A stretch of DNA of 64,000 nt from an uncultured Glaciecola sp. (GCA_947496235.1 CANMCE010000006.1:227869-291868), one strand, 5' to 3'. Positions 28,897 through 40,040 are shown, counted from the first letter of the stretch. Translations and numbers: made by a program. The notes: generated by a model from the sequence alone, not told the origin.

Positions 28897-30066
28897 TTGA
28901 ACGTTAAAAAATCTCATCGCATTGGCATTTCACTTATTACTTCAAAATCGGCTGATCTACTGCTGTCGCCCAAAACAACCTTAACTACCATATTAAGTGC
29001 TGTGGGTGCACCTAGTTGGATGGTGCAATTATTAGTACCACTAAGAGAAGCTGGCGCCTTGTTGCCACAAATAGGTTATTCAAAGTTACTGTCCAAAGTA
29101 GAAGAGCGACAAAAATACTGGATTCTGGGAATGTATCTTCAATTTTTTTCCAGCTTAGGCATGCTCTCTGTGATATTCGTGCAAGATGCCATTTGGGCCG
29201 GCGTATTAATGTTACTCAGTCTAACTTGTTTTTCATTTGCTAGAGCACTTACGTCACTCATTATGAAAGACATCCAAGGCGTGCATATTGATAAAGGAAA
29301 TAGAGGAAAGTTACTGGGTAGTGCAGGTACCATTTCCAGTGCTATCTCTGTCGCTGTTGCCTTACTTTCCATGTACGGAAGCATGACGAAAGACGCTAAC
29401 TCTGTGTTGATCGTCGGCGGAATCGCGGTATTTTGCCAATTAACAGCTACTATAGTGCTAACTAAGTTAACTACCAAGGTAGATACTCAAGAAAATAAGA
29501 TCAAAATACTCTGGTCTGAAAATTTCACTCAGTTTGTCTTAGTGAGAAGTCTGTTGGCCCATTCTGCGCTTCTAGCGCCAATTTTTGTATTAGCTTTTGA
29601 TGGTGATCTGGTCAATATTCTTGCTTATTTAATTATTACCCAGTCAGCAGCTGGTTTTGTTTCTTCCTATCTTTGGGGAAGTTTATCTGACAATAATGCT
29701 AAATTGAGCATGCAAATTGGCGCTGTTATCTGCTTACTCTCTAACGCTGTGCTGTTGTTCGGTATGTTTGCAGAACAAGCTTTGTTAGCTAATCATTATT
29801 TTATTATCGCTTTATATTTTGTGCTTTCTATAGGCCATAACGGTATTCGCACTGGTAGAAAAGTCTATGTGGTCGATATTGCAAAAGGGCAAAACAGAAC
29901 TGAATTTGTAGCAGGCGCAAACACCGTTGTTGGCGCTGTCATTTTGGTGCTAGGCGCGCTCTATTCAGTGGTTTCAACTCACGCGTTAAGCACAACACTA
30001 GCATTGATGACGGCGCTACTTGCGGTCGGTTTTGTGTTAAGTTTTTGGTTAAAAAATGAAAAATAA
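28897..30066 (+). CDS. MFS family transporter
   Basis: 389 residues, hydrophobic throughout with about 10-12 membrane helices. It opens with a short polar stretch, and then SAVGAPSWMVQLLVPLREAGALLPQIGYS, which resembles a group of MFS proteins of unknown substrate in marine gammaproteobacteria. The start is a TTG at 28897; a stop codon 30 bases upstream in the same frame limits alternatives, and no strong ribosome-binding site is visible. It is divergent from glgC and convergent with the liu operon. Confidence 0.8.
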   Translation: MNVKKSHRIGISLITSKSADLLLSPKTTLTTILSAVGAPSWMVQLLVPLREAGALLPQIGYSKLLSKVEERQKYWILGMYLQFFSSLGMLSVIFVQDAIWAGVLMLLSLTCFSFARALTSLIMKDIQGVHIDKGNRGKLLGSAGTISSAISVAVALLSMYGSMTKDANSVLIVGGIAVFCQLTATIVLTKLTTKVDTQENKIKILWSENFTQFVLVRSLLAHSALLAPIFVLAFDGDLVNILAYLIITQSAAGFVSSYLWGSLSDNNAKLSMQIGAVICLLSNAVLLFGMFAEQALLANHYFIIALYFVLSIGHNGIRTGRKVYVVDIAKGQNRTEFVAGANTVVGAVILVLGALYSVVSTHALSTTLALMTALLAVGFVLSFWLKNEK

Positions 30067-30069
30067 CCA

Positions 30070-30102
30070 CTGTTCTTGTCAGGTAGGCGCTATGAAGAAC
30101 AG
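30070..30102. terminator. Possible hairpin between MFS gene and liuE
   Basis: CTGTTCTT (30070-30077) and AAGAACAG (30095-30102) form an 8-pair stem with a 17-base loop at the convergent gene ends, overlapping the last liuE codons. There is no T-tract; the function as a terminator is weakly supported. Confidence 0.35.
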
Positions 30103-30998
30103 GCTTGGCCAACTTTCGAATTATTCAACCTTTGTAATTTTTGGCTAATGTCTTGACCTGCTGCAATTAATAAATCTAAGTCTACCCCAGTATTTATTTG
30201 CATGTTGTTTAACATGTAGATCAGATCTTCTGTGGCTAAATTTCCTGAAGCACCTTTGGCGTATGGACATCCCCCAAGACCTGCAACAGAAGCGTCAAAA
30301 CAAGCTATACCTTGTTGTAAACTGGCTAAGACATTGGCTAATGCCTGTCCGTATGTGTCATGAAAATGCATCGCAATTTTTTCTTTTGGGAAGCGACTTA
30401 ATACCGCTGATAATAAAGCTTGGGTCGCAAGTGGTGTTCCCACACCTATGGTATCGCCTAGGGATATTTGGTAGCAACCCATGTTCAACAGACTGTCGCA
30501 GACATCAATCACTGACTGATGTGAAATTTGCCCTTCATAAGGACAGCCTAAGACACAACTCACATAGCCTCTAACAGGTATATTGCGTTTTTTAGCCTCA
30601 GTAAAAATCGGTGAGAAGCGTTCTAAGCTTTCTGCAATGGAGCAATTAATGTTTTTTTGGGTAAAACTCTCAGATGCTGCACCAAAAACAGCAACCTCGT
30701 CCACATTGGCATCAACAGCATCTTCAAAGCCTCTTAAATTTGGTGTTAAGGCACTATAGCAAATGTTTTGGTGTCGTTTTATTTGAGCGAGGACCTGATC
30801 ACTATTGGCCATTTGAGGTACCCACTTAGGCGAAACAAAGCTACCTACTTCAATTTTGCTAAGCCCTGTGGCAGATAACTGATCGACTAAGGCGACTTTG
30901 TCTTCAACACTGACTAGACTTTTTTCGTTTTGTAGGCCATCTCTTGGGCCTACTTCAACGATTTCTACAAATTCAGGTAAATCAGCTCTATTAATCAT
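30090..30998 (-). CDS. liuE: Hydroxymethylglutaryl-CoA lyase
   Basis: 302 residues of the HMGL/DRE-TIM family. [13 protein letters not shown] (catalytic Arg/Asp), [28 protein letters not shown] (metal-binding His) and the signature [16 protein letters not shown] with the catalytic Cys are all present. It cleaves HMG-CoA to acetoacetate and acetyl-CoA, the last step of leucine breakdown in the cytoplasm. It is the final gene of the leftward liu operon and overlaps liuD by 8 bases. Confidence 0.96.
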   Translation of the reverse strand: MINRADLPEFVEIVEVGPRDGLQNEKSLVSVEDKVALVDQLSATGLSKIEVGSFVSPKWVPQMANSDQVLAQIKRHQNICYSALTPNLRGFEDAVDANVDEVAVFGAASESFTQKNINCSIAESLERFSPIFTEAKKRNIPVRGYVSCVLGCPYEGQISHQSVIDVCDSLLNMGCYQISLGDTIGVGTPLATQALLSAVLSRFPKEKIAMHFHDTYGQALANVLASLQQGIACFDASVAGLGGCPYAKGASGNLATEDLIYMLNNMQINTGVDLDLLIAAGQDISQKLQRLNNSKVGQACSS

Positions 30999-32979
30999 CT
31001 AGACTCTCTAACTCTATTAAAGTAGCACCACCATCGACTCTATCACCGGCAGAAAAATAGCAATTCACTACTTTGGCATCAGCACTGGCTTTCAAACTTT
31101 GCTCCATTTTCATAGCTTCTATGATGGCCAAGGTTTGTCCGCTTTCTACGCTGTCACCTGGGGATACTAGAATATCCACTATAGTGCCATTCATAGGCGC
31201 TAGTATATTGCTGACGAGTTCGTTATCCTCGGCGTGATTTAAGACGTTTTGCGGCAGCGTAAAACTCAAGGTGCCGTCATAGGTAAATAGACTAATTAAT
31301 CCGGTAGTTGCATCAAAATAAAAGCCAAGTCGTTTGGTTGCAGTACCTAGTGTGATATTCATGCTATCTGCAAGCATGTCAACCTTTACTGCATAAGATT
31401 CTTGGTTTAGTTGAACTTTAAAAGCCCCTTGGTTGAGATGTTCAAATACCAGATCAACTTGATTATCTTTAATCAACAGTGATATTGGGGTCTTTTTGCA
31501 GTGATTTAATCTATAACCGGCATATTTCGCGAAAGGATTGCTAGTCAAGGATTCAGGTTTTTGCACGTTTTTATTTAACGCTACCAAACCTGCCGCAATC
31601 ACATACTGAACATCTAACTCAGCCGTTGATTGAAGCAAGGATTCATGACGAGAAATAAAATCTGTCGTTAATTGTGCCTGGCTGAAGGGCTGAGATTTTG
31701 CAACTTGGATTAAATACGGAATGTTCGTTTTTACCCCCGCGATTTCGTAAGCGGCAAGGGCATTGACCAGTTGTTTAAGTGCGGTTTCTCTGTCATCAGC
31801 ATGTACAATGAGTTTTGCGATCATGGGATCGTAAAACATACTGACTTCATCGCCTTGAACAACACCTGTGTCAACACGAACCTGTTTGGTTGTGGTAGGC
31901 GTTTTAAGGTGTTTGAGCAGACCTGTACTAGGTAAAAAATCATGCTCAGGATCTTCAGCATAAATGCGCGCTTCAAAGGCGTGACCAGAGATAGATAACT
32001 CATCTTGAGCTTTAGGTAGAGGCTGACCATCGGCGATCATAAGCTGCCAAGCAACCAAATCTTCACCGGTTATCATTTCAGTCACTGGGTGTTCTACTTG
32101 TAACCTAGTATTCATTTCCATGAAGTAAAAACTACCGTCTTTATCATAGAGGAACTCAATGGTACCTGCACCGGTATAATTGATGGCACTAGCAGCTCGC
32201 AGCGCGGCTTCCCCCATGGCTTTTCTTTGCTGTTCAGGAAAATTGGGGGCAGGGGCTTCTTCTATGATTTTTTGATGACGACGTTGGACTGAACAATCGC
32301 GTTCAAATAAATAAACGCCATTGCCATGACTGTCACAAAATACTTGTATTTCAATATGGCGAGGTTCAGTTAGATATTTTTCAACGAGCATCAAATCGTC
32401 GCCAAAACTGTTTTTAGCTTCTCGTTTAGCCGCTTCTAGCGCATCGAAAAACTCATCGTCTTGCCAAACTAATCGCATGCCTTTGCCACCGCCGCCAGCT
32501 GCCGCTTTTAACAACACTGGATATCCAATGTCTTGGGCTTGCTGATGCAAAAAGTCAGCATCTTGGTTATCTCCATGATAACCTGGCACTAGGGGCACGC
32601 CTGCATCTTGCATGATGCGTTTTGCTGCTGATTTAGAACCCATTGCAATAATAGAATCTTCGCTAGGGCCAACAAAAATGATATTATTGTCAGCACAGAG
32701 CTTAGCAAAATGGGCATTTTCAGATAAAAATCCATAGCCAGGATGAATGGCATCTACACCAGATTCTTTGGCTTTTTGTATTATGTACTCTGCTTTCAAA
32801 TAGCTTTCGGTGGCAGGCGCAGGCCCAAGATGAATCGCTTCATCTGCCATTTTGACGTGCAACGCGTGTTTATCTGCGTCTGAATAGACCGCAATTGTTT
32901 TGATGCCTAGTTGCTTTGCTGTTCGAATAACGCGGCAGGCTATTTCGCCACGATTAGCAATTAATAAGGTGTTTATCAT
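30991..32979 (-). CDS. liuD: Methylcrotonoyl-CoA carboxylase alpha (biotin) subunit
   Basis: 662 residues. It contains biotin carboxylase (residues 1-445: [50 protein letters not shown]), a linker domain, and a C-terminal biotinyl domain with the biotin lysine in EAMKMEQ near residue 625. It carboxylates biotin with ATP and bicarbonate and works with LiuB on 3-methylcrotonyl-CoA. It overlaps liuC by 4 bases and liuE by 8, so the genes are translationally coupled. Identification as MCC rather than another acyl-CoA carboxylase rests on the operon. Confidence 0.95.
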   Translation of the reverse strand: MINTLLIANRGEIACRVIRTAKQLGIKTIAVYSDADKHALHVKMADEAIHLGPAPATESYLKAEYIIQKAKESGVDAIHPGYGFLSENAHFAKLCADNNIIFVGPSEDSIIAMGSKSAAKRIMQDAGVPLVPGYHGDNQDADFLHQQAQDIGYPVLLKAAAGGGGKGMRLVWQDDEFFDALEAAKREAKNSFGDDLMLVEKYLTEPRHIEIQVFCDSHGNGVYLFERDCSVQRRHQKIIEEAPAPNFPEQQRKAMGEAALRAASAINYTGAGTIEFLYDKDGSFYFMEMNTRLQVEHPVTEMITGEDLVAWQLMIADGQPLPKAQDELSISGHAFEARIYAEDPEHDFLPSTGLLKHLKTPTTTKQVRVDTGVVQGDEVSMFYDPMIAKLIVHADDRETALKQLVNALAAYEIAGVKTNIPYLIQVAKSQPFSQAQLTTDFISRHESLLQSTAELDVQYVIAAGLVALNKNVQKPESLTSNPFAKYAGYRLNHCKKTPISLLIKDNQVDLVFEHLNQGAFKVQLNQESYAVKVDMLADSMNITLGTATKRLGFYFDATTGLISLFTYDGTLSFTLPQNVLNHAEDNELVSNILAPMNGTIVDILVSPGDSVESGQTLAIIEAMKMEQSLKASADAKVVNCYFSAGDRVDGGATLIELESLDD

Positions 32980-33764
32980 AGGGCGCCAATCCAGCTAGGT
33001 TTGCTTTTATTTAAAAACGCACTCAGACCTTGTTGTCCTTCTTCAGATACCCTTATATCTGCGATTTTTTGACTGGTCGCTGACATAAGCTCTTCATTGA
33101 TAGGCGAATTTGCCAAATCTAACACCAGTTTTTTTGCAGCTGCAACAGCCTTAGGCCCATTTTTTAAGATGTGAGTAATAATGCTATCAATGGTTGAATC
33201 TAACTCATCTTCGCTCACTGTTTCACTTAATAGACCTAAGCGTCTAGCTCTTCTGCTACTAATGACTTCAGCGGTCATAAACAAGCGTTTGGCTTCTCTA
33301 GCCCCTATGGCATCAATTACATAGGGAGAAATGGTTGCAGGGATTAAGCCTAATTTGACTTCGCTGAAACAAAATTTACTGAGTTTGCTGCCGACAGCAA
33401 TATCACAACAGGCGACCAGACCTACAGCACCGCCAAAAGCGGCGCCCTGTACTCGGGCAATCGTCGGGATATTGAGATTGTAGAGTTTATTTAACATTAC
33501 AGAAAGTTGCATGGCGTCTGATTGGTTTTCTTCTACCGAATAGCTAGCCATGCGTTTCATCCAGTTTATGTCTGCGCCTGCACTGAAGGATTTTCCTTTG
33601 GCAGATAATATAAGTACTCGAACATCTGGATTTTGATCTAGGCTACTAAATGCTTCAATAAGCTCGTTTATCGTAACGTCGTCAAATGCGTTATGCATTT
33701 CAGGACGATTTAAAATCACCTTAGCAATGCCTTTTTTATCTATCGAAAATTCAATATTTTGCAT
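32976..33764 (-). CDS. liuC: Methylglutaconyl-CoA hydratase (enoyl-CoA hydratase family)
   Basis: 262 residues of the crotonase fold: VILNRPEMHNAFDD, oxyanion-hole motif AKGKSFSAGADINWMK, VQGAAFGGAVGLVACCDIAV and the catalytic-Glu region CFSEVKLGLIPATISPYV. By its place between liuB and liuD it should hydrate 3-methylglutaconyl-CoA to HMG-CoA. The 3' end overlaps liuD by 4 bases, and it begins 11 bases after liuB. Sequence alone only gives the broad family; the specific role comes from the operon. Confidence 0.93.
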   Translation of the reverse strand: MQNIEFSIDKKGIAKVILNRPEMHNAFDDVTINELIEAFSSLDQNPDVRVLILSAKGKSFSAGADINWMKRMASYSVEENQSDAMQLSVMLNKLYNLNIPTIARVQGAAFGGAVGLVACCDIAVGSKLSKFCFSEVKLGLIPATISPYVIDAIGAREAKRLFMTAEVISSRRARRLGLLSETVSEDELDSTIDSIITHILKNGPKAVAAAKKLVLDLANSPINEELMSATSQKIADIRVSEEGQQGLSAFLNKSKPSWIGAL

Positions 33765-33775
33765 GCTTAACTTCC

Positions 33776-35383
33776 TTACATACGGAAGATACCAAACTGG
33801 GTATCTTCTATTGGTGCGTTGAGTGCCGCAGCTAATGAGAGTGCAAGCACTTTTCTTGTGTCTTTAGGATCAATTACCCCATCGTCCCATAGTCGTGCAG
33901 AAGCGTAATAGGGATGACCTTGTTGTTCGTAGGTGTCTATGACAGGTTGCTTGATTTGTTGTTCCTGTTCAGGTGTAAATTGTTCACCAGCTCTCTCTGC
34001 TTGGGATTTTTTGATTTGCGCTAGTACACCTGCAGCTTGTTCGCCGCCCATCACGGAAATCCGGGCATTTGGCCACATAAATAAGAACCTGGGGTCATAA
34101 GCTCTACCGCACATGCCATAATTGCCAGCGCCAAAGCTACCTCCGATAAGAATTGTTATTTTGGGTACTTTCGCACAAGCTACCGCTGTTACCATTTTTG
34201 CGCCATGTTTAGCGATCCCACCGGCTTCATATTGTTTGCCTACCATGAAACCAGTAATATTTTGCAAAAATATTAACGGGATCTTACGTTGGCAACATAG
34301 CTCAATAAAATGCGCGCCTTTTTGCGCAGATTCTGAAAATAAAATGCCGTTATTCGCTAAGATACCCACAGGGAATCCATCAATATGGGCAAAACCACAG
34401 ACTAATGTGCTGCCATAGAGGGCTTTGAATTCATCAAATTCACTATTATCGACGACTCTTGCGATGACTTCTCTAACATCGTAAGGCGTTTTGCCGTCTT
34501 TAGGGATTACGCCGTAAATATCGTCAATAGGATATTTTGGAGGTTGTGATTCACGCCTAACAACAGATAATGTTGTTTGACGATTTAATTGTGCTACAGA
34601 ACGACGGGCAATTTCCAATGCATGATGATCATTGTTTGCCAAGTGATCAACTACACCTGACGTTCGACAATGCACGTCACCGCCACCTAATTCCTCAGCG
34701 CTAACCACTTCCCCAGTAGCCGCTTGTACAAGAGGCGGACCACCTAAAAATATAGTGCCTTGGTTTTTTACAATAATAGATTCATCAGCCATAGCCGGCA
34801 CATAAGCACCACCTGCGGTACAACTGCCCATAACGACGGCTATTTGCGGGATGTTTTTTGATGACATATTGGCTTGATTAAAGAATATGCGACCAAAATG
34901 TTCTTTATCTGGAAAAACCTCATCTTGACGCGGCAGGTTAGCACCACCAGAATCAACTAAATAGATACATGGCAAATGATTCTGCTCAGCGATGGCTTGT
35001 GCACGCAAATGCTTTTTAACCGTTAGAGGATAATAGGTGCCACCTTTCACTGTCGCGTCATTTGCGACTATCATGCAGGTAATCCCAGACACCTGACCTA
35101 TACCAGCAACCACACCGGCACAAGGCACAACATCTTCATATACTTCCCAGGCTGCTAATTGACCAATTTCTAAAAAGGCCGATTCGTCATCAAGCAAAAC
35201 ATTAATACGATCTCGGGCTAATAATTTGCCCCGTTCTTGATGCCGTTGGTTATATTTCTCGCCGCCACCTAGTAAAATCTTTTCAACGACCTGATAGAGA
35301 TCATCTACTTGCGCTTGCATATGCGCTTGATTTTCTTTGAATTCGGCGCTTTGAGAATTAATTTTAGTTACAATTTCGCTCAC
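33776..35383 (-). CDS. liuB: Methylcrotonoyl-CoA carboxylase beta (carboxyltransferase) subunit
   Basis: 535 residues with two crotonase-like carboxyltransferase halves. Motifs: [60 protein letters not shown], and in the C-terminal half [25 protein letters not shown], all typical of MCC beta. It moves the carboxyl group from biotin on LiuD to 3-methylcrotonyl-CoA. The start is a GTG with AGG 8 bases upstream. It lies 23 bases after liuA. Confidence 0.96.
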   Translation of the reverse strand: MSEIVTKINSQSAEFKENQAHMQAQVDDLYQVVEKILLGGGEKYNQRHQERGKLLARDRINVLLDDESAFLEIGQLAAWEVYEDVVPCAGVVAGIGQVSGITCMIVANDATVKGGTYYPLTVKKHLRAQAIAEQNHLPCIYLVDSGGANLPRQDEVFPDKEHFGRIFFNQANMSSKNIPQIAVVMGSCTAGGAYVPAMADESIIVKNQGTIFLGGPPLVQAATGEVVSAEELGGGDVHCRTSGVVDHLANNDHHALEIARRSVAQLNRQTTLSVVRRESQPPKYPIDDIYGVIPKDGKTPYDVREVIARVVDNSEFDEFKALYGSTLVCGFAHIDGFPVGILANNGILFSESAQKGAHFIELCCQRKIPLIFLQNITGFMVGKQYEAGGIAKHGAKMVTAVACAKVPKITILIGGSFGAGNYGMCGRAYDPRFLFMWPNARISVMGGEQAAGVLAQIKKSQAERAGEQFTPEQEQQIKQPVIDTYEQQGHPYYASARLWDDGVIDPKDTRKVLALSLAAALNAPIEDTQFGIFRM

Positions 35384-35406
35384 AAAATTACCTATTGAAT
35401 GTTGTG

Positions 35407-36579
35407 TTAAATTGATTCATTGAATAATTCGCGACCGATTAGCATGCGACGAATCTCAGATGTTCCAGCGCCGATTTCATAAAGCTTGGCGTCTCTAAGC
35501 AAGCGGCCGGTTGGATACTCATTGATGTATCCATTTCCACCGAGTAGTTGGATAGCATCTAAAGCCATCTTGGTGGCTAATTCGGCTGAATAAAGAATTG
35601 CCCCAGCAGCATCTTTACGAGTGGTTTCTCCACGATCACAAGATTTAGCTACTGTATAAACATAAGCGCGAGCGGCATTCATTTGGGTATACATATCGGC
35701 TATCTTGCCTTGAACTAGCTGGAATTCGCCGATAGATTTGCCAAACTGGCTGCGATCATGAATGTAGGGAACTACAATATCCATACAGGCCTGCATAATG
35801 CCTAAGGGACCGCCTGACAATACTAATCGTTCGTAATCTAAGCCGCTCATTAGTACTTTGACTCCGCCGCCAACTTCTCCCAACACGTTTTCAGCGGGTA
35901 CTTCGCAGTTTTCAAACACTAGTTCACAAGTGTTTGAGGAGCGCATACCCAATTTATCCAGTTTTTGTGCTTGGCTGAATCCCGAAAACTCTTTTTCTAC
36001 AATAAAAGCGGTAATGCCTTTAGAACCTGCGTTTACATCGGTTTTCGCATAAATAATAAAAACGTTGGCATCTGGTCCATTGGTGATCCACATCTTGTTT
36101 CCGTTAAGCACAAATTTATCGCCTTTTTGTTCGGCGCGTAATTTCATGCTTACCACATCAGATCCAGCATTAGGCTCACTCATAGCAAGGGCGCCTATAT
36201 GTTCACCAGACACTAGCTTTGGCAAATATTGTAGCTTTTGTGCTTGGGTCCCGTTTTTGAATAATTGATTAACACATAGGTTACTGTGTGCGCCATAACT
36301 TAAGCCAATACCAGCACTTGCTCGACTAATTTCCTCCATGGCTACTGTGTGAGCAAGATATCCCATATCAGAGCCACCGAATTCTTCACTAACGGTTACG
36401 CCTAACAGCCCCATGTCGCCAAATTTGCGCCAAAGGTGGTTTGGGAACTGATTATCGTGATCGGCTTGTTCTGCCAGTGGGGCGATCTCATTAGTGGCAA
36501 AACTGTTGACATGTTCTCTTAACATGTCGACTTCTTCGCCTAAACCAAAATTTAAACTAGGGTAGGACGCTCGAATCAT
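35407..36579 (-). CDS. liuA: Isovaleryl-CoA dehydrogenase
   Basis: 390 residues of the acyl-CoA dehydrogenase family: [31 protein letters not shown] (FAD/substrate loop), [30 protein letters not shown], where the Glu is at the isovaleryl-CoA dehydrogenase position, and [11 protein letters not shown]. It oxidises isovaleryl-CoA to 3-methylcrotonyl-CoA and passes electrons to ETF. Its ATG overlaps the liuR stop (ATGA), making the regulator the first gene of the operon. Confidence 0.96.
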   Translation of the reverse strand: MIRASYPSLNFGLGEEVDMLREHVNSFATNEIAPLAEQADHDNQFPNHLWRKFGDMGLLGVTVSEEFGGSDMGYLAHTVAMEEISRASAGIGLSYGAHSNLCVNQLFKNGTQAQKLQYLPKLVSGEHIGALAMSEPNAGSDVVSMKLRAEQKGDKFVLNGNKMWITNGPDANVFIIYAKTDVNAGSKGITAFIVEKEFSGFSQAQKLDKLGMRSSNTCELVFENCEVPAENVLGEVGGGVKVLMSGLDYERLVLSGGPLGIMQACMDIVVPYIHDRSQFGKSIGEFQLVQGKIADMYTQMNAARAYVYTVAKSCDRGETTRKDAAGAILYSAELATKMALDAIQLLGGNGYINEYPTGRLLRDAKLYEIGAGTSEIRRMLIGRELFNESI

Positions 36580-36974
36580 TTTGTACCTCTTGTTATGTCA
36601 TTCAACTCTTCACGACAGCGTGTTTCAACTTCATCCAGTTCATTCATTAACATTTGAATATCATCTAGCTGTTGTTGCAGTATCGCGCGTTTATGTTCAG
36701 TAAGCTGAAGCATGGTTTTAAGTTGTTCGGCTGAATTGTGATTAGTATCGTACAATTCAAATAATTTACGAATTTCCGCCAAAGAAAACCCTAATCGTTT
36801 ACCTCGTAGAATTAACTTAAGACGAACTTTATCTTTGTTAGTATAGATACGAGTTTGCCCGTTTCTTTTGGGCTCTATGAGGCCTTGCTCCTCATAAAAG
36901 CGGATAGAACGGGTGGTTAAATCAAAAAGTTTAGATATTTCACCAATACTGAATTGTTCTTTTTCTATCTTCAT
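36576..36974 (-). CDS. liuR: MerR family regulator LiuR
   Basis: 132 residues: an N-terminal MerR winged helix-turn-helix ([37 protein letters not shown]) and a C-terminal dimerisation helix (residues 80-125). No metal-binding Cys pattern is seen, which fits the LiuR class that regulates leucine and isovalerate degradation. It heads the operon, overlaps liuA by 4 bases, and two matching palindromes lie just upstream, so autoregulation is likely. Confidence 0.92.
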   Translation of the reverse strand: MKIEKEQFSIGEISKLFDLTTRSIRFYEEQGLIEPKRNGQTRIYTNKDKVRLKLILRGKRLGFSLAEIRKLFELYDTNHNSAEQLKTMLQLTEHKRAILQQQLDDIQMLMNELDEVETRCREELNDITRGTK

Positions 36975-37009
36975 TTATTCACTCTAGTTACAATCTATAC
37001 TGCAATGTG

Positions 37010-37042
37010 ATAATAATGCTCTTTACGTTTACGTAAAGTCAA
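37010..37042 (-). promoter_or_regulatory. Probable LiuR-controlled liu operon promoter
   Basis: On the minus strand TTGACT (37042-37037) is a good -35, and -10-like hexamers follow at 18 bases (CATTAT) or 21 bases (TATTAT). The overlong spacer containing a palindromic operator is the known architecture of MerR-regulated promoters. The transcription start is not determined. Confidence 0.5.
37021..37038. promoter_or_regulatory. LiuR operator 1
   Basis: CTTTACGT-TT-ACGTAAAG is a perfect 8+2+8 palindrome between the divergent liuR and thiolase genes. It matches the TTTACGTTnACGTAAA-like motif known for LiuR regulators of gammaproteobacteria and falls inside the -35/-10 spacer of the leftward promoter. 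Confidence 0.75.
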
Positions 37043-37060
37043 GTTAACGTAAACGTTATG
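37043..37060. promoter_or_regulatory. LiuR operator 2
   Basis: GTTAACGT-AA-ACGTTATG is an imperfect copy of operator 1, its centre 22 bases away (about two helical turns). It could serve the rightward thiolase promoter or cooperative binding. Confidence 0.6.
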
Positions 37061-37181
37061 TGTGAAATATTTGTAAATTTTTTTACATCTGTCAACTGAT
37101 ACCACTAAAGTATAGATACTTGTGTGATAAGGTTGGTTTATAGTGAGACTGCAAAAAGCATAAAGAATAGGAAGAAATACC

Positions 37182-38354
37182 ATGAGTGATTCAGTAGTTA
37201 TCGTAGCGGCTAAACGAACTCCAATGGGCGGTTTTATGGGAGGTTTGTCTAGCGTTCCTTCACCGGAATTGGGGGCAACCGCAATATCAGCTGTATTATC
37301 AGACAACTTACAAGACAGTATTGATGAAGTCATTATGGGCTGCGTACTGCCAGCTGGTTTAAAACAAGCGCCAGCGCGTCAAGCAACCTTAGGTGCAGGT
37401 TTACCGCTTGCTGTTGGGGCAACGACCATCAATAAAGTCTGTGGAAGTGGTATGAAAGCCATTATGCTTGCTCATGATTTAATTAAAGCTGGAAGCGCTG
37501 AAGCTGTAATTGCCGGTGGTATGGAAAGTATGTCTGGTGCACCTTATTTGTTACCGAAAGCCAGAGCTGGTTATCGTATGGGGCATGGACAGATGTTTGA
37601 CCATATGATGCTCGATGGGCTGGAAAACGCTTATGACGGTCAAGCTATGGGATGTTTTGCTCAAGCTACGGCTGACGGTGAAAGCCTGACCAGAGAAGAT
37701 ATGGATGAATTTGCTATAAGTTCGTTGACCAAGGCACAAGCAGCTATTGATAGTGGCGCATTTGCTGATGAAATTGTCCCTGTTACTGTATCTTCAAGAA
37801 AAGGTGACGTCGTGGTAGACACCGATGAAGGCCCCGGCAGTGCGCGCGTTGATAAAATTCCTCAGTTACGACCAGCGTTTAAAAAAGACGGTACAGTAAC
37901 TGCCGCTAATTCTAGCTCTATTTCCGATGGTGCTGCTGCGCTTCTTGTTATGTCTGAATCGAAAGCTAAAGAAAAAGGTTTAACGCCCATGGCACGCATT
38001 GTAAGTCATGCGACCAATGCTATAAAACCTGAAGATTTCACCGTAGCGCCAGTAGGCGCAATAGAAAAAGCGCTGTCTAAAGCTGGTTGGTCAGTAGATG
38101 ACGTTGATTTATTCGAAATCAATGAAGCCTTTGCTATGGTTACCATGCTGGGTATTAAAAAATTAGGATTAGATCCTGCTAAGGTCAACATCAAAGGTGG
38201 CGCTTGTGCTTTAGGTCATCCAATAGGTGCATCTGGTGCGCGTATTGTTGTTACCTTATTACATGCCTTGAAACAACAAGGTAAGAAAAAAGGTGTTGCT
38301 GCGCTTTGTATTGGTGGCGGTGAGGGCACTGCATTAGCACTAGAAATGCTGTAA
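37182..38354 (+). CDS. Acetyl-CoA C-acetyltransferase (thiolase)
   Basis: 390 residues of the thiolase family: VVIVAAKRTPMGGFMG, nucleophile Cys87 in NKVCGSGMKAI, AGGMESMSGAPYL, FEINEAFAM, and GGACALGHPIGASGARI with the second catalytic Cys and His. The biosynthetic-length protein suggests acetoacetyl-CoA thiolase, which would use the acetoacetate from leucine breakdown. It is divergent from the liu operon with LiuR-like operators between, so co-regulation is likely. AGGAAG lies about 9 bases before the ATG. Confidence 0.95.
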   Translation: MSDSVVIVAAKRTPMGGFMGGLSSVPSPELGATAISAVLSDNLQDSIDEVIMGCVLPAGLKQAPARQATLGAGLPLAVGATTINKVCGSGMKAIMLAHDLIKAGSAEAVIAGGMESMSGAPYLLPKARAGYRMGHGQMFDHMMLDGLENAYDGQAMGCFAQATADGESLTREDMDEFAISSLTKAQAAIDSGAFADEIVPVTVSSRKGDVVVDTDEGPGSARVDKIPQLRPAFKKDGTVTAANSSSISDGAAALLVMSESKAKEKGLTPMARIVSHATNAIKPEDFTVAPVGAIEKALSKAGWSVDDVDLFEINEAFAMVTMLGIKKLGLDPAKVNIKGGACALGHPIGASGARIVVTLLHALKQQGKKKGVAALCIGGGEGTALALEML

Positions 38355-38367
38355 CTTGATTTGGATT

Positions 38368-38402
38368 GGGAATTCGAATCTAAATAATAGGTTCGTATTC
38401 CC
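38368..38402. terminator. Hairpin between thiolase and FapA gene ends
   Basis: GGGAATTCGAA (38368-38378) pairs with TTCGTATTCCC (38392-38402) with one mismatch, located at the convergent ends and overlapping the last FapA codons. No T-tract; a weak bidirectional terminator is possible. Confidence 0.4.
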
Positions 38403-40023
38403 ACTTTCCATTCTTCAAAAAGATCCGAGATTTTAAGTATTCTTTTTCGGCTTTCCAATTTTTCTTATTCAGCTTAACAAATACCCCAGGATAAAGTTCT
38501 TGAAAGGCAAGTACTCGAGCATCTGTTTCGTATTGCGCTAACTTTTCTCTGAGTTCTGTTTCCATTTTATCTAACCACTCTAAAAGCTCTTTTTCTTTTT
38601 CGAGCGCGTCTTCAAGTAGCTTCATGCGATCCCATAATTTTACTGGAATCACTTTAGGGCGAATTGCACTTGCGTGAATAACATGATCAGCATTGGTTTT
38701 GCGCAATTCAGTATGTAATTCATGCACAGATTCTAAGCGGTCATGTAAACGGTTAAATCCTTCGCTAAAATCGATTTCTAGTGCTGAACCTGAAACCGCA
38801 CCTACGATGCCTGCGCGAATGGTACTATATGCATTAATTTTTGAAGCAAATAAACTACCGTTTGGATGATCTGGATTGCCAACGGTTATTTTGCCTTGGC
38901 ATTTCACTCGAGAATAGGCTAATTGACGTCCAACGTTAATGTCTTTGCCGGCAATAATGTCTAAACCTTGGCCATGTTGAATAAAAACACTGCCGTTAGC
39001 ATAGATTTGGCAGTCAGTAATATCCATTTTCCCGGTAGCACCTTGTGTAATGATAATGTCACCGCCAGCGCGAATAAGCGCTGATTCAACAAAACCATTA
39101 ATGGTAATATCACCTTTAGATATGATTTGCATTTGCTCAGTGACGTCACCATTGACGATTACCGCGCCATCAAAATTGATATTGCCAGTTTTTACATTCA
39201 CCCCTTTGGTAACAAAGGTATCATCAATAGACATTTGCTCATCGATGAATTTCGGCTGTCCAGAAACTGCCGCAATAATTAAATTTTCATTTTGTTCGTC
39301 TAATTGGGTATTGGGACCTAGTTTTATATCGATCCATTTACCTTCATCGGGCTTCACAATATCACCGTGAATATTAAAACCGTTTCGGCCTTTACTCGGT
39401 GGTAAGCGTTTAGCTATCGGTTGTCCTGCTTGTACACAGATAATTTCACCAAGGTTGCGCATATCGACTTTATCGCCCTGCTTAAACTGAGGTTGTAACA
39501 CCCGATCGATAGCATTAGGTACTAATGGAAAAAGTCGAGAGTTTTTGCCGTGCCTAGGAGGCAGACCCATGGCTACATTGGCAGCATGCTCTACGCCAGG
39601 TTTATCTTCGGCGACTTTATTTAATAATTGGAGAATAGATTTTTTACTTATACCGCGTTTCACGCCTTGGTTATGAAAAGCGTCAACCAGTTTGTCTACA
39701 CTAGGAAGATTACCGCTCTGTGGTTTTGTCAGCGCTAATTTAGCCGACATTTTATCTTCAGCTACGGTAATTGTGTATGGTGTGGTATTAAACTCGCCAA
39801 TGACTCCTTTAATCGTATCTAGATTACCTTCATCTTTTGCATTTGAAATTGCATTGATGAGATCATCTAGTTCAAGGGCGCGAACTTTAAAATCTGAAAA
39901 TTCAGACGACTTGATGAAATCAATGAACATAGTAGGGGAGAGATCAGCATCACATAACAAAGGATCAACTGTCGCCTGAAGTTCTTTGTTATCATTAATT
40001 GTGCTAAATGTTATGCCTTTCAC
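38380..40023 (-). CDS. FapA family protein (DUF342)
   Basis: 547 residues from a GTG with GGAG 6 bases upstream. The centre (about 170-400) is rich in short beta repeats with GDI, NGxV and ARGDI-like turns (INGDVTEQMQIISKGDITINGFVESALIRAGGD is the style, seen over 280-315), typical of the DUF342/FapA right-handed beta-helix. A coiled coil follows (about 430-520). FapA relatives act in flagellar assembly or polymer formation, but no flagellar genes are adjacent, so the role is open. It runs in the same direction as sbcB, 17 bases downstream of it. Confidence 0.85.
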   Translation of the reverse strand: MKGITFSTINDNKELQATVDPLLCDADLSPTMFIDFIKSSEFSDFKVRALELDDLINAISNAKDEGNLDTIKGVIGEFNTTPYTITVAEDKMSAKLALTKPQSGNLPSVDKLVDAFHNQGVKRGISKKSILQLLNKVAEDKPGVEHAANVAMGLPPRHGKNSRLFPLVPNAIDRVLQPQFKQGDKVDMRNLGEIICVQAGQPIAKRLPPSKGRNGFNIHGDIVKPDEGKWIDIKLGPNTQLDEQNENLIIAAVSGQPKFIDEQMSIDDTFVTKGVNVKTGNINFDGAVIVNGDVTEQMQIISKGDITINGFVESALIRAGGDIIITQGATGKMDITDCQIYANGSVFIQHGQGLDIIAGKDINVGRQLAYSRVKCQGKITVGNPDHPNGSLFASKINAYSTIRAGIVGAVSGSALEIDFSEGFNRLHDRLESVHELHTELRKTNADHVIHASAIRPKVIPVKLWDRMKLLEDALEKEKELLEWLDKMETELREKLAQYETDARVLAFQELYPGVFVKLNKKNWKAEKEYLKSRIFLKNGKWEYEPII

Positions 40024-40040
40024 ATCATCTCCTATCAGCG

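Noticed and set aside
36995..37333. Leftward open frame across the liu/thiolase intergenic region
   Set aside because: It overlaps the operators and the thiolase start and has no ribosome-binding site or recognisable protein content.
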